DNA of 64,000 nt, taken from Pseudarthrobacter sp. SSS035. Lineage in GTDB: Bacteria; Actinomycetota; Actinomycetes; Actinomycetales; Micrococcaceae. The notes beneath the pieces were generated by a model. The model searched no databases, was not told where the DNA came from, and worked only from the letters and a program-made list of their open reading frames with translations. Of this stretch, positions 18,128-27,261 are shown in pieces. Position numbers and translations under genes: made by a program. The DNA is taken from positions 4,969,650 through 5,033,649 of the forward strand of contig NZ_CP096882.1 in the NCBI RefSeq assembly GCF_023273875.1. Direction: 5' to 3'. Position 1 is the stretch's first letter, and the number at the start of each line of letters is the position of its first letter.

Positions 18128-19045
18128 GTGAAAGCAGCCCCCTTCGCATATGTGCGCCCAGGCAGCGTTACTGAGGTACTCAGTGAACTCAGCCGGGACG
18201 GCGCCAAGGTCATCGCAGGCGGACAGTCGCTCGTCCCCGTCCTGGCTATGCGACTGGCGCAGCCGACAACATTGGTGGACATTAACGCCGTCGAAGAGCT
18301 TCATACGCTGAGAACGGAGCTTAGCGGCGTGCGGCTTGGGGCCGCGGTGCGGCAACGCACAGCACAGCGAGACCCGGCCATCGCAGAAGTGCCCCTGCTC
18401 GGAATGGCTCTGCCGTGGATCGGGCACCGGGAGATTCGCAGCCGTGGAACCATCTGCGGCAGTCTCGCACATGCGGACCCTGCGGCGGAGCTGCCGGCCG
18501 TGGCCATTTGCCTGGAAGCAACCTTAACGATTGCAAGCCCCAAGGGCGAGCGGACCGTCGATGCGGTCGACTTCTTCACCGCGGCGATGACGACGACAGT
18601 GCAGCCGGAAGAGCTAATCACTTCGGTCTACTTCCCGCGTGCCACCGAAACCCAAGGCTTCGGTTTCGCCGAAATTGCCCGAAGGCATGGTGACTTTGCG
18701 CTCGCCGGAGTAGCCATACGTGTCGATGCGAAAGACCGGATGAGGCCCTCTGCCCGTATCACGTGTTTTGGCATATCGGACATTCCACGGGTGCGGGACG
18801 TTTCAGAGCAACTATCGGATGCTCTGAGTAAGGACGGCCCGGACGCGCCGGAAGCACGCCTGCGCACGGCCCTGGCTGCTGCTGCGGAAGAACTGGCCGC
18901 CGATGTTGTCGACACCGGTGGCGATGACCATGGCAGCCAGGCGTACCGGCGTCAGCTGATCACAGCTCTCGCCAGCCGCGAACTCGCTCGAGCCTATGCC
19001 AAGGCAGTCCGCGCATCCAGCCACACTGATGAGGAGAAAGCATGA
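18128..19045 (+). CDS. hmfB: Mo-hydroxylase FAD-binding (CoxM-type) subunit
   Basis: A 305-residue FAD-binding subunit of the molybdenum hydroxylase. AGGQSLVPVLAMRL near residue 35 and RGTICGSLAHADPAAELPAV near residue 105 are the two flavin-binding motifs of the CoxM/PCMH family. A CO-dehydrogenase flavoprotein C-terminal domain follows. It passes electrons from the iron-sulfur centres to the acceptor. The GTG start at 18128 follows GAGGTATCC closely. The 3' end overlaps the next gene by 4 bp (ATGA). Confidence 0.9.
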   Translation: MKAAPFAYVRPGSVTEVLSELSRDGAKVIAGGQSLVPVLAMRLAQPTTLVDINAVEELHTLRTELSGVRLGAAVRQRTAQRDPAIAEVPLLGMALPWIGHREIRSRGTICGSLAHADPAAELPAVAICLEATLTIASPKGERTVDAVDFFTAAMTTTVQPEELITSVYFPRATETQGFGFAEIARRHGDFALAGVAIRVDAKDRMRPSARITCFGISDIPRVRDVSEQLSDALSKDGPDAPEARLRTALAAAAEELAADVVDTGGDDHGSQAYRRQLITALASRELARAYAKAVRASSHTDEEKA

Positions 19046-20277
19046 GTACCCCGCGCACTGTTTCCCATACCGGACATGACGACCTGGTGGCCGTCGAGTT
19101 CACCGTCAACGGGACGACCGTTTCGTTGAAGGTTCCTGCGCGCATGACCCTCTCGGATGCCCTGCGCGACAACCTCGGCCTCACCGGCACACATATCGGA
19201 TGTGAACATGGCGTCTGCGGGATGTGCACCATTCTGATCGATGGCGATGCGAGCCGTGCATGCCTGCTCTTCGCCTGCCAGCTGGACGGAGCGCAGATCA
19301 CCACAGTCGAGGGCCTCGGCAAACCCGACGACCTGCACCCACTACAAGAGTCCTTCGGCCGCCACCACGGCCTGCAGTGCGGATTCTGTACTCCGGGTTT
19401 TCTCATGAGTTCATACGACCTTCTCGACCACGAGCCCGACATTCGGCGGGAGGACCTCCCGGAGGAGCTTTCCGGGGTGATCTGCCGGTGCACCGGCTAC
19501 CGCAACATCATCGATGCCGTCGACGACGTTGCAACAAACCACCGCGACGGCCTCCCGGGACCGAAAAATTGCGGACAACGAACCCTGACCGGCCGCTCTC
19601 CCGTCGGATCGACGGCTGCAGCGGATGAATCCACCGCAGCGTCCGACACTGTTCAGGACAGTGCACCCGAAAAAATCAGCATGCCCAGCGGTGAACCGAC
19701 AATCGCCATTGACGTCACGACCCTTCTCGAATCCCCGCCGCAGGACGTCGCCCGGGTTTTCGCAAACATACAGTTGCTGGCCCGGTGCCTGCCGGGGGCG
19801 GAGCTCACGGAGGAGCTTGGCGGCAATTGGTACCGGGGCCGGGCCCGCGTTGCCTTAGGGCCCATCAAGCTTTCGTTCAACGGCTTTGCCCATCTTCTCG
19901 AACATAAATCGGACCGGATGCACGTGCTCGGCCAAGCCAAGGACACCGGCGGCGGCCGAGCCCAGGCGGAGATCCATCTTTTGGCGGTCCCTGAGGGGAC
20001 AGGGACCCGCCTGCAGGCCGAAGCCCGGGTTTACCTCGTCGGTCGCATCGCCGGGTTCGGCCGGTCGCTGGCAGGAGATGTCAGCCGGCGAATGTTCGAA
20101 GACTTTGCCAAGGCCGTGGACCAGGCCGCGCGCGGAGAGGAACCTGAAGTCGGCTCCAAACCGCCCAGCGCGTTCGGAATCCTCGTCGGCGCCATGCGTG
20201 ACCGGATCCGCAGCGTTCGGGATCTCCGTCGAAAGGCGCCCGGTCGTCAAGCCAACAACCCCCACGAAGAAAGGTGA
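19042..20277 (+). CDS. hmfC: 2Fe-2S subunit fused to CoxG (SRPBCC) domain
   Basis: A 411-residue fusion. Residues about 12-165 are the CoxS-type iron-sulfur subunit: plant-type cluster CEHGVCGMC with a later Cys in CLLFACQ, and the helical cluster domain LQCGFCTPGFLMSSY and VICRCTGYRNI. After a Gln/Ala/Ser-rich linker (about 170-215), residues about 220-370 form a CoxG-like SRPBCC domain (LARCLPGAELTEE, YRGRARVALGPIKLSFNG). CoxG is normally separate and helps membrane attachment or cluster assembly of CoxLMS-type enzymes. It is the last enzyme gene of the operon. The stop is 4 bp before the MFS gene. Confidence 0.9.
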   Translation: MSTPRTVSHTGHDDLVAVEFTVNGTTVSLKVPARMTLSDALRDNLGLTGTHIGCEHGVCGMCTILIDGDASRACLLFACQLDGAQITTVEGLGKPDDLHPLQESFGRHHGLQCGFCTPGFLMSSYDLLDHEPDIRREDLPEELSGVICRCTGYRNIIDAVDDVATNHRDGLPGPKNCGQRTLTGRSPVGSTAAADESTAASDTVQDSAPEKISMPSGEPTIAIDVTTLLESPPQDVARVFANIQLLARCLPGAELTEELGGNWYRGRARVALGPIKLSFNGFAHLLEHKSDRMHVLGQAKDTGGGRAQAEIHLLAVPEGTGTRLQAEARVYLVGRIAGFGRSLAGDVSRRMFEDFAKAVDQAARGEEPEVGSKPPSAFGILVGAMRDRIRSVRDLRRKAPGRQANNPHEER

Positions 20278-20281
20278 TCTG

Positions 20282-21679
20282 ATGCCGCGCAGCACCCGTG
20301 GTTCCGGAACTCATTCGCCGTTGCCGGCAGCGTTCGCGTCGGTGATGGGCTGGTCCTTTGACCTGTTTGACCTGTTTTTGTTGCTGTATGTCGCAGGGCC
20401 GGTTGGCCGGCAGATTTTTCCGGCTCAGAGCGAGACGTTCAGCCTTGCCTTGGTTTTTGCTTCGTTTGCGGTCAGCATCATTATGCGTCCGGGCGGAGCG
20501 GCGGTCTTCGGTGAGCTGGCTGACCGTATTGGCCGGAAGAAGATCATGGTGACCGTACTCGCCGGTGTGGGCCTTTCGACTGCGGCGATGGGCCTGGTCC
20601 CGACGTACGCGGCGATCGGGGCCGCGGCACCCATCATCTTCCTGATCCTAAGGGTTATCCAGGGACTTTTTGTCGGCGGCGTGACCGCCACGACGCACAC
20701 GCTTGGCACAGAGAGCGTCCCGGAACGCTGGCGGGGCCTGATGAGCGGCCTGATCGGCGGTGGCGGGGCCGGGATCGGCGCGACCATGGCCAGTGTCACG
20801 TTCATTGTCGTCGGCCAGCTCTACCCGGGCGACGCGTTCGATGAATGGGGCTGGCGTGTGATGTTCTTCACCGGGCTGCTGGGCGCGCTCCTGAGCCTGT
20901 TCGTACTCAGCAAGGTCGAGGAGTCCCCGATGTGGCTCGAGGCCCAGGAAGCCGCCAAGTCTTCACCGGCAGCTGCCCCCGCCCAGAAAATGCGGTTCAA
21001 AGACCTGCTGACCGGCAAATACCGGACCATCACCCTGCTCAACATCGCTCTGGCGGCAGGGGCCGGCGCGCAGTACTACCTCACCTCGGGATTCCTGCCC
21101 ACCCTGCTCGGACCGGTCGTCAAAGTGCCCACAGTTGAACGCGGCTGGATTCTGCTCGGCGCGAGCCTCGTGGTCATTGTTGCGGCCACCGGCGCTGGCG
21201 AGCTGAGCCAACGGATCGGCCGCCGCAAGACCATGCTGATCTTCGGCGGCATCAACATCGTCGCGCTCCCGCTGCTCACGATCGCAATCGCCGGGTCGGA
21301 CCCGTCCGCCACAGGGACGATTCTGGCGCTGAGCTGCCTGCTGGCGTGCTTCGCCAACGCGGCTTACGCACCATTGATGGTCTTCCTGAACGAACGCTAT
21401 CCGACCGCAATCAGATCGCGGGGAACGGCCATCACCTGGAACACCGGCTTCATGCTCGGCGGCCTGCTGCCGACGTTCGTCAATTTGCTGAGCCCGACCG
21501 TGGCCGACATTCCAATCAAGCTGGCGCTCTTCCTCGCGGCATCGACGCTCATCTTCATCGCAGTGGTCCTCACAAGCCCGGAAACCCGTGGCCGTTTGGA
21601 AAGATCCCACGCGCACGATGACGGCCCGCCGCCACCGAAAAACGGCAAGGGCACGATCAAGAGGACCCCACATACCTAA
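20282..21679 (+). CDS. MFS transporter, metabolite:proton symporter type
   Basis: A 465-residue integral membrane carrier with about 12 helices. It carries FGELADRIGRKK (the loop 2-3 signature), ILRVIQGLFVGG, and a duplicated loop signature GELSQRIGRRKT in the second half. The chosen ATG follows AGAAAGGTG. The upstream open frame lies inside hmfC. As the last operon gene it probably imports the furanic or aromatic acid that HmfD activates. It is a close paralogue of the truncated gene at 2-424, and pieces of the same family occur at 10724 and 25458. Confidence 0.9.
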   Translation: MPRSTRGSGTHSPLPAAFASVMGWSFDLFDLFLLLYVAGPVGRQIFPAQSETFSLALVFASFAVSIIMRPGGAAVFGELADRIGRKKIMVTVLAGVGLSTAAMGLVPTYAAIGAAAPIIFLILRVIQGLFVGGVTATTHTLGTESVPERWRGLMSGLIGGGGAGIGATMASVTFIVVGQLYPGDAFDEWGWRVMFFTGLLGALLSLFVLSKVEESPMWLEAQEAAKSSPAAAPAQKMRFKDLLTGKYRTITLLNIALAAGAGAQYYLTSGFLPTLLGPVVKVPTVERGWILLGASLVVIVAATGAGELSQRIGRRKTMLIFGGINIVALPLLTIAIAGSDPSATGTILALSCLLACFANAAYAPLMVFLNERYPTAIRSRGTAITWNTGFMLGGLLPTFVNLLSPTVADIPIKLALFLAASTLIFIAVVLTSPETRGRLERSHAHDDGPPPPKNGKGTIKRTPHT

Positions 21680-22065
21680 TGCTGTGAGCGCAACGCGACC
21701 GGCCCGTTTTCGAGAACGGACTCAGCAGGCGCTGCCCACATCCCACACCGACTCGAATTCATCAGCGCTGCCCCAACACCGCTCCAAACATCGGTCGCAT
21801 CAACAGCACGCCCAACAGCATTCGAGCTGATTCCGGGCCGCCTCCGCCGCCCGGACATGCTGGGCAATCCTGTGAGCCGTTGAACCAACTGCGCTACAGT
21901 GCTCGCAAAAGTCCACGCAGACCATGGCGAACATCGCTGGACCTGATCGGGCCATCGGCCTCCCTGAAACGGCCGAGCGGAACCATCGGAGAGCCACGGC
22001 GGTGAGGAACGGCCAACGTTGCCATGCGTGGCCCGGGCTGAGACCAAGTGAAAGGACGTTCTGCG
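21680..22065. other. Intergenic stretch, no gene recognised
   Basis: The gap between the MFS and hydrolase genes has an open antisense frame (21676-22122) with no family resemblance and no ribosome-binding site. GTGAAAGGACG at its end provides the hydrolase ribosome-binding site. Confidence 0.5.
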
Positions 22066-22956
22066 ATGGAGCCTGTCTCTCTGACAATTTCCTGTGACGA
22101 CGGCTATGTACTGGGAGGACATCTATGGGAGCCCGGTTCCTCGGAAGAAGGAGGACTTGGGGCAGTCGTTGTTGTTGCCGGCGCTACCGGAGTCAAAGCA
22201 ACCTACTATCACCGCTATGCGGCTTTTCTTGCGGAGAACGGGTTCACGTCGATCACCTTCGACTACCGGGGTATCGGTCAATCCAGGGAATCCAGTTTAG
22301 AGAATCTGCAGGCCAGCTGGTACGACTGGGCTCTGAAGGACCTTGATGCGGTTCTGGAATGGGCTCAGATCAACTGTGCTGAAAAGCATCTGCATGTCGT
22401 CGGCCACAGTTTTGGTGGGTTTAGCGTCGGATTAGCGCGCAATGGTCGACGGATTAATCGGCTGCTGACAGTGGGCGCTCAGCATGCCTACTGGCGGGAC
22501 TACCGCCCCGGTCATCGGCTAGGGCTCTGGTGGCGCTGGCACATTCTGATGCCTGCTTTGGCGTTCGGGAACGGCTACTTTCCTGGCAAGCGACTCGGCT
22601 GGCTTGAGGATTTACCGAAGGGTGTGGCCATGGACTGGGCACGGAGCCCGAGGGACTTCACTACCGGGGGAGCGGGTCATGCCCGCGAGGTGATACGGGC
22701 GCATCAGGCTTCATTCACTGCCCCGACGCTTGCCGTGGCTGCCACAGATGATCCGTTCGCAACAGAAACTGCTGTCCTCCGGGGCCTGAGCTACTACCCC
22801 AACAGCTCCGCCATCTTGGTGCAGCTGAAACCGCAGGACTTCGGGAGAGCAGAGATTGGGCACTTCTCGCTTTTCCACAGCAGCTTTCGCGACACGTTCT
22901 GGATGGGTACCATCCGGTGGCTTCGAGACGGCGTGAATCCGTGGGCCCTGAAATAA
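22066..22956 (+). CDS. Alpha/beta hydrolase
   Basis: A 296-residue serine hydrolase. The nucleophile elbow is GHSFGG, preceded by the strand LHVVGHS. The early segment FDYRGIGQS and the late GHFSLFH place the catalytic His near the C-terminus, with DDPFA as the likely acid region. It resembles the uncharacterised YdeN/lysophospholipase-like group of cytosolic esterases. ATG 22066 is chosen over GTG 22048 because AAAGGA lies 9-14 bases before it. It stands alone, convergent with the moaA-moaD pair. The substrate is unknown. Ester or lactone hydrolysis in the same catabolic region is possible. Confidence 0.85.
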   Translation: MEPVSLTISCDDGYVLGGHLWEPGSSEEGGLGAVVVVAGATGVKATYYHRYAAFLAENGFTSITFDYRGIGQSRESSLENLQASWYDWALKDLDAVLEWAQINCAEKHLHVVGHSFGGFSVGLARNGRRINRLLTVGAQHAYWRDYRPGHRLGLWWRWHILMPALAFGNGYFPGKRLGWLEDLPKGVAMDWARSPRDFTTGGAGHAREVIRAHQASFTAPTLAVAATDDPFATETAVLRGLSYYPNSSAILVQLKPQDFGRAEIGHFSLFHSSFRDTFWMGTIRWLRDGVNPWALK

Positions 22957-23152
22957 CACGCGCTGTTACTGCGCTGCCCGCACGTCCAGAAGCGCCGGTG
23001 CTCGCGTGCGCTTTTGGCTCCGAGTGGTTCTCGGTCTCGAAGTTGCCGCTGGACTCTTGTCGGGTTTCGGTTCCTCACCAGAGCCCAGGATGCCGACCCG
23101 GCCCGCCGCGTCCGCCGCCGAACCGGGGGACAGCGCTCGGAGGCGCGGAGCC

Positions 23153-23440
23153 TTATCCTCCGGCGAATGGCGGCAGAATGTCCACGGTTGCAGTCTCGGC
23201 CAGTAAGGTATTCCTGTCGCGGACGCTGACTTCGTCCACCAAGAAGCTGCTCCGGTCCAGCACCTGAGCCAGTGACGGCCTCGTGGGGTCATCGGGATGG
23301 AGTTCCAAAATCCGATCCAGCAGTGCGCCGAGGGACACACCGCCTGCAGCCCAGCTGTTGGAGTCGACGTCGCCGCACGCTATCGTTTCCTCCGCCACCT
23401 GCGCGGCATGCATCGCGGCCGCAAAGTATCTGACCAGCAT
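23153..23440 (-). CDS. moaD: Molybdopterin synthase sulfur-carrier subunit MoaD
   Basis: A 95-residue beta-grasp (ubiquitin-like) protein ending exactly in VDILPPFAGG and a stop. The C-terminal Gly-Gly is thiocarboxylated and donates sulfur to the MoaE active site. The start MLVRYFAAAMHAAQVAEETI fits the family. The ATG immediately follows the moaA stop (TGA then ATG with no gap), so the two genes are co-transcribed and probably coupled. It is intact. Confidence 0.93.
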   Translation of the reverse strand: MLVRYFAAAMHAAQVAEETIACGDVDSNSWAAGGVSLGALLDRILELHPDDPTRPSLAQVLDRSSFLVDEVSVRDRNTLLAETATVDILPPFAGG

Positions 23441-24511
23441 TCAGCCGCCTATCGCACTCATAGAGCGGTCTGACTGGACGAAGTCAACGCCGCCGAGCCC
23501 GGTGTGGTCCATACCGTGTGCCTTCGGCTTGAGCCACATCGCCTCTGACCAGCGCTGGGCGATGTCCGTGTCTGTGGCTCCCGTGCGGAACAAACCCAGA
23601 AGGTCGGTTTCCTCACGCGAGAACAGGCAGCTCATGATCTTGCCCTCTGCGGTGACCCGAGTGCGTTTGCAATCGGAGCAAAACGGTTCGGTAACTGAGG
23701 CGATTATCCCCACGGTGCCCAGTACGACATCGGGGGCGTCCTGGGCACGAACCTGCCAGCGCTCGGCAGGGGCGCCGTCGCGTTGCCTCGGGTCCGGCGT
23801 GAGCACGAAGGATTCCTCCAGAAGGACCCGGATTTCGGCTGCCGTAATCATGTTCTCCCGGGTCCAGCCATGGTCCGCATCCAGCGGCATCTGCTCGATG
23901 AATCGCAATTCGAAGCCACTGGCCACGGCCCAGGAGAGCAGGTGCACAGCCTCATGGTCGTTGATGCCTCGCATCAGCACTGCATTGACCTTCACCAAGC
24001 CGATTTGCACCCTGGCGGCCTCCGTGACGCCGGCCAGCACCTGATCCAAGAAGGGGCGGCGGGTCAGTGCCCTGAAGGTTTCAGCGTGCAGCGAATCCAA
24101 TGAGACGTTGATCCGGCTGAGGCCAGCATCCTTAAGCGCCCGAGCCTTCTTCGCCAGACCGATCCCGTTGGTCGTCATGGAGATCGGCAGCTCAGGGTGA
24201 TTGTGCCGCAACCGGACAAGGATCTCGACCAGGTCCCGCCGCACAAGGGGCTCACCCCCGGTAAGCCGCAACTCGCGAATGCCCAGAAAGTGCACACCGA
24301 TGCCCACCAGACGCACGATCTCATCGGCCGTCATGATCTGGTTCTTACTCAGCCATGCCAGGCCCTCCTCCGGCATGCAGTAGGTGCAGCGCAGATTGCA
24401 CTTGTCCGTGAGGGACAGTCGCATATCAGTCGCTCGCCGGCCGTACCGGTCCGCGAGACCTCCTGCCGGGGACTGGGAGCCAGCAGGCAGCGGACGCATT
24501 GAAACACTCAT
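23441..24511 (-). CDS. moaA: GTP 3',8-cyclase MoaA (radical SAM)
   Basis: A 356-residue radical-SAM enzyme starting Moco synthesis by rearranging GTP. The SAM cluster Cys38-x3-Cys42-x2-Cys45 lies in DKCNLRCTYC, with LRLTGGEPLVRRD for SAM binding. The C-terminal GTP-site cluster is in FCSDCKRTRVTAEGKIMSCL. The protein ends in Gly-Gly, as active MoaA requires. It leads a two-gene operon with moaD and is divergent from moaE, with a 288-bp leader region between them. It supplies cofactor to the hydroxylase at 14926-20277. Confidence 0.96.
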   Translation of the reverse strand: MSVSMRPLPAGSQSPAGGLADRYGRRATDMRLSLTDKCNLRCTYCMPEEGLAWLSKNQIMTADEIVRLVGIGVHFLGIRELRLTGGEPLVRRDLVEILVRLRHNHPELPISMTTNGIGLAKKARALKDAGLSRINVSLDSLHAETFRALTRRPFLDQVLAGVTEAARVQIGLVKVNAVLMRGINDHEAVHLLSWAVASGFELRFIEQMPLDADHGWTRENMITAAEIRVLLEESFVLTPDPRQRDGAPAERWQVRAQDAPDVVLGTVGIIASVTEPFCSDCKRTRVTAEGKIMSCLFSREETDLLGLFRTGATDTDIAQRWSEAMWLKPKAHGMDHTGLGGVDFVQSDRSMSAIGG

Positions 24512-24552
24512 GTCCTGAGGTTACGCCCCCCTTCTCAACCATCCTTTGCATA

Positions 24553-24571
24553 TGGTCCGAATCAGACCTAT
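24553..24571. promoter_or_regulatory. Candidate operator in the moaA/moaE divergent region
   Basis: GGTC-n7-GACC lies inside an AT-rich patch only 40-60 bases upstream of moaA and is followed by TATATTACTTATTAAG, the most AT-rich run nearby. It is a plausible promoter and operator region. The remaining 200 bp to moaE hold no recognisable gene. Confidence 0.35.
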
Positions 24572-24799
24572 ATTACTTATTAAGTCCTTTAGGTATCTTG
24601 CACCAGCCCGGCAGAATTTGAACATCGAATCGGAACAGATGAGGGAAAGTCCCCGTGTCATGGCCAGCAATTGCTGTTGTACTCAACGAGGACGACCGCG
24701 AGGACTAGGCCACCTTGAGCAGCAACCTCTCCCAAGTCCACAGGTGGTTGCCGTTAGTTGTTCCAATTTTTTACAGCCAGCTGGAAGGGGTAAACGAAC

Positions 24800-25273
24800 A
24801 TGGCAGGCGACGAAGCGAAGAGTCCCCGGATCAGCAAAGTGGTTACCGCCGTGGTCAGCAACACCGCTATCAGCCTGGACACGGCCCTCGCCGCGGTGGC
24901 AGCGGAGGAGTGCGGCGCCGTCGTGAGCTTCAGTGGCGTGGTCCGCAACCACGACGGCCGCCGCGGCGTGCTCCGTTTGAACTACAGCGCACACCCGAGC
25001 GCGAATCGTGTGATCGAGGATATTGCTGCCGAGGTCGCTGGAAAGTACGACGATGTCAGGCTCTGGGCCGCTCACCGTGTAGGCGAGCTGAAGGTCGGGG
25101 ACGCGGCACTTGTCGCAGCGGTGTCCGCGGCCCACCGCGGCGACGCCTTCGATGCCTGCCGGGATCTCGTGGAAGGTGTGAAATTCCGGCTGCCGATTTG
25201 GAAAGAGCAGTTCTTTGAGGACGGAGACGTGGAATGGGTTGGCATCGGAGTTAACGGACAGGCTGATAGATGA
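24800..25273 (+). CDS. moaE: Molybdopterin synthase catalytic subunit MoaE
   Basis: A 157-residue intact MoaE. It has GAVVSFSGVVRNHDGRRGVL, LNYSAHPSANRVIEDI, AAHRVGELKVGDAALVAAVS, AAHRGDAFDAC and the active-site lysine segment PIWKEQFF, ending EWVGIG. With MoaD it converts cyclic pyranopterin monophosphate to molybdopterin. GGAAGGGG lies about 11 bases before the ATG. The damaged copy at 7135-7690 is a clear relative, so this second locus has replaced the lost function. Confidence 0.95.
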   Translation: MAGDEAKSPRISKVVTAVVSNTAISLDTALAAVAAEECGAVVSFSGVVRNHDGRRGVLRLNYSAHPSANRVIEDIAAEVAGKYDDVRLWAAHRVGELKVGDAALVAAVSAAHRGDAFDACRDLVEGVKFRLPIWKEQFFEDGDVEWVGIGVNGQADR

Positions 25274-25457
25274 ACTGCCGTCTGGCGCCTCCTTGCTTGG
25301 TAGGCGTCACACGGTTCAAAGCGGCGGGACGCCGTGGCCGAAAGCCTCGCATTCCGCGGATGGTCCCGCGGCGGGTCTCTGCCCGGCTTATAGCCAGAGG
25401 GATGCGCTAGCGTCTTTGGCACCCCGGATCAGTCCGCCGCAGCGGCCACGCTGCTCA

Positions 25458-25530
25458 ATGAGGTTCCCGACCGCTGCCACGGGCCTGGTCCCGACAAGCG
25501 CCTCAGTCGGTTCCTCGGCCACCGATCACC
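25458..25530 (+). pseudogene. Third MFS transporter fragment
   Basis: About 20 codons, TAATGLVPTSASVGSSAT, align with STAAMGLVPTYAAIGAAAP of the intact MFS protein at 20282, with similar nucleotides around them. It lies in the 379-bp gap between moaE and the symporter gene, where I see no other gene. It is short and diverged, so this is a tentative remnant. Confidence 0.6.
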
Positions 25531-25652
25531 CCAGGACCTATCAGGGGGAGTGATACGGCGGATAGCTAAACGGTATTAGACGTGCAATGGTCCAAGACAT
25601 ACCGTCGTTGTGGCGTGGCTCACGTTATGGGCCCCGGAACTAGGAGACATGG

Positions 25653-27116
25653 ATGAAATCCGCTTGGTTAGTCATGCTCGTCGTCGTTGCCTATATGGCG
25701 GTGCTCGCAGCGATCAGTTACTTCGTCCGCCGCTCTTCCCGGACCTCGGAAAGCTTCGCCAGCGGCGGCAAGGCATTTCCCGCCGTACTGATAGGCGTCC
25801 TCCTTGCCTCGGAATTCATCGGAACCTCCGCCAGCATCGGCACCGCCCAGGAGGCGTACAAAGTCGGAATCTCCGCGGCATGGAATATAGTCGCCCTGGG
25901 CCTCGGGTTCATCCTGTTCTCCTGGCTGCTCGCCAAGCGCTTCAAGACGCTCGGTGAGATCACGATCTCAGGAGCGCTGGCCCGTACCTACGGTGAACGG
26001 GTGCGCACAGCCACCTCAGTGATCATGGTCTGCGCCCTGCTGATCGTAGCGGTTTCGGTCTATGCAAGCGGCGGTGCCATCCTGGCCAACCTCCTCCAGA
26101 TCGACAAATCGCTGGCGATCGTCCTGGTCGGGGTCCTGGCCACGCTCTACGTCAGCATCGGCGGGATGCGGTCGGTCGTCTACACTAACGTGGTCCACAC
26201 GATCGTGAAGCTCGGAAGCGTCGTCCTCCTCGCGGTAATCGGCATGTCGCGCGTAGGTGGCATCAGCGGACTCAGGGCCAAACTTCCGGAAAATATGTTT
26301 TCGATCGACGGAGTCGGTTGGCCCCAAATCTTCGCATGGCTCATTGCAGGGATCGGAGCGATCTTCGCCACCCAGTACGTCGTCCAGGCCATCACTACCG
26401 TCGAGGACCCGAACAAGGCGCGCCGCGCCGCATTTTACTCGTCGCTGGTCCTTATCCCGTTCGGGCTCCTTGCTGCCGTCGTGGGCATGTGCAGTGCCGT
26501 GCTCTATCCGAAGATCAACTCCATCCAAGCCCTGCCGGCCCTCACTGCCGATATCGACCCGCTGCTCGCAGGCTTCGTCATTGCGGGTCTGGCAGGGGCG
26601 ATGTTCGGCACGATCGCGGCATTGACCATCGGCTCATCGACCCTGCTGCTAAAAGACTTCTACCAACGATTCTTCAACCCGGGACAGGACGCGCGGAAAA
26701 ACCTCGTGTTCATCCGGATAGCCACCGTCGTCACCGGCGTCATTCCGATCTCCCTCGCCCTCACCGCATCCAACGTCCTGACCATTACGTTCCTCGCGAA
26801 GTCGTTACGCGCATCGCTTGCTGTGCTCGTCGTTCTGATGTTCTTCAAGCCCGGCTACGGCACACGGGCCGGCGCATTCGCCTCGATAATCGCGTCACTG
26901 GTGACCACCATTGGCTGGTTCCTGGCCGGCAACCCCTACGGCATCGACAATGCATACGTCGCAGTTGCAACGCCGATAGTGATTATGACAATCTGCCAGC
27001 TCTTCAAACCCCGAGGAACCGACGCCCTCGAGCTGTCACCAAAAAATCGGCAGGACCCGCGCACGAGTGACGACGCCGAGCCGGGCGCTACCTTGCAGAC
27101 CAACGGACGCACGTAG
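25653..27116 (+). CDS. Sodium:solute symporter (SSS family)
   Basis: A 487-residue membrane protein with about 13 helices, starting MKSAWLVMLVVVAYMAVLAA. Family features include the early substrate-site segment GVLLASEFIGTSASIGTAQE, ASGGAILANLLQ, LYVSIGGMRSVVYTNVVHTI and IGSSTLLLKDFYQRF. It imports an organic solute with sodium. AGGAGA precedes the ATG. It starts a co-directional set with UbiD, LysR and UbiX genes, so a dicarboxylate or aromatic/furanic acid substrate is likely. The polar C-terminal tail is about 40 residues. Confidence 0.9.
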   Translation: MKSAWLVMLVVVAYMAVLAAISYFVRRSSRTSESFASGGKAFPAVLIGVLLASEFIGTSASIGTAQEAYKVGISAAWNIVALGLGFILFSWLLAKRFKTLGEITISGALARTYGERVRTATSVIMVCALLIVAVSVYASGGAILANLLQIDKSLAIVLVGVLATLYVSIGGMRSVVYTNVVHTIVKLGSVVLLAVIGMSRVGGISGLRAKLPENMFSIDGVGWPQIFAWLIAGIGAIFATQYVVQAITTVEDPNKARRAAFYSSLVLIPFGLLAAVVGMCSAVLYPKINSIQALPALTADIDPLLAGFVIAGLAGAMFGTIAALTIGSSTLLLKDFYQRFFNPGQDARKNLVFIRIATVVTGVIPISLALTASNVLTITFLAKSLRASLAVLVVLMFFKPGYGTRAGAFASIIASLVTTIGWFLAGNPYGIDNAYVAVATPIVIMTICQLFKPRGTDALELSPKNRQDPRTSDDAEPGATLQTNGRT

Positions 27117-27261
27117 CCGCCGGAACCCCCGAGCCATGCCCCGCCAGCTCATCCAGTGGCACCGCGAGCATCGTCGTGGAGGACGTGCGCGCATCGAGAT
27201 CAGTATCAACCGAAAACACACATGGCCTGGAGCGCAACCGGCCAACTGAAGGAGCAAGAAG

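Noticed and set aside
14926..20277. Carbon monoxide dehydrogenase CoxLMS
   Set aside because: The active-site loop signature of CO dehydrogenase is missing in the large subunit, and the operon contains a CoA ligase and crotonase.
21676..22122. 148-codon minus-strand frame between the MFS and hydrolase genes
   Set aside because: No ribosome-binding site or recognisable motif, and it overlaps the hydrolase start.
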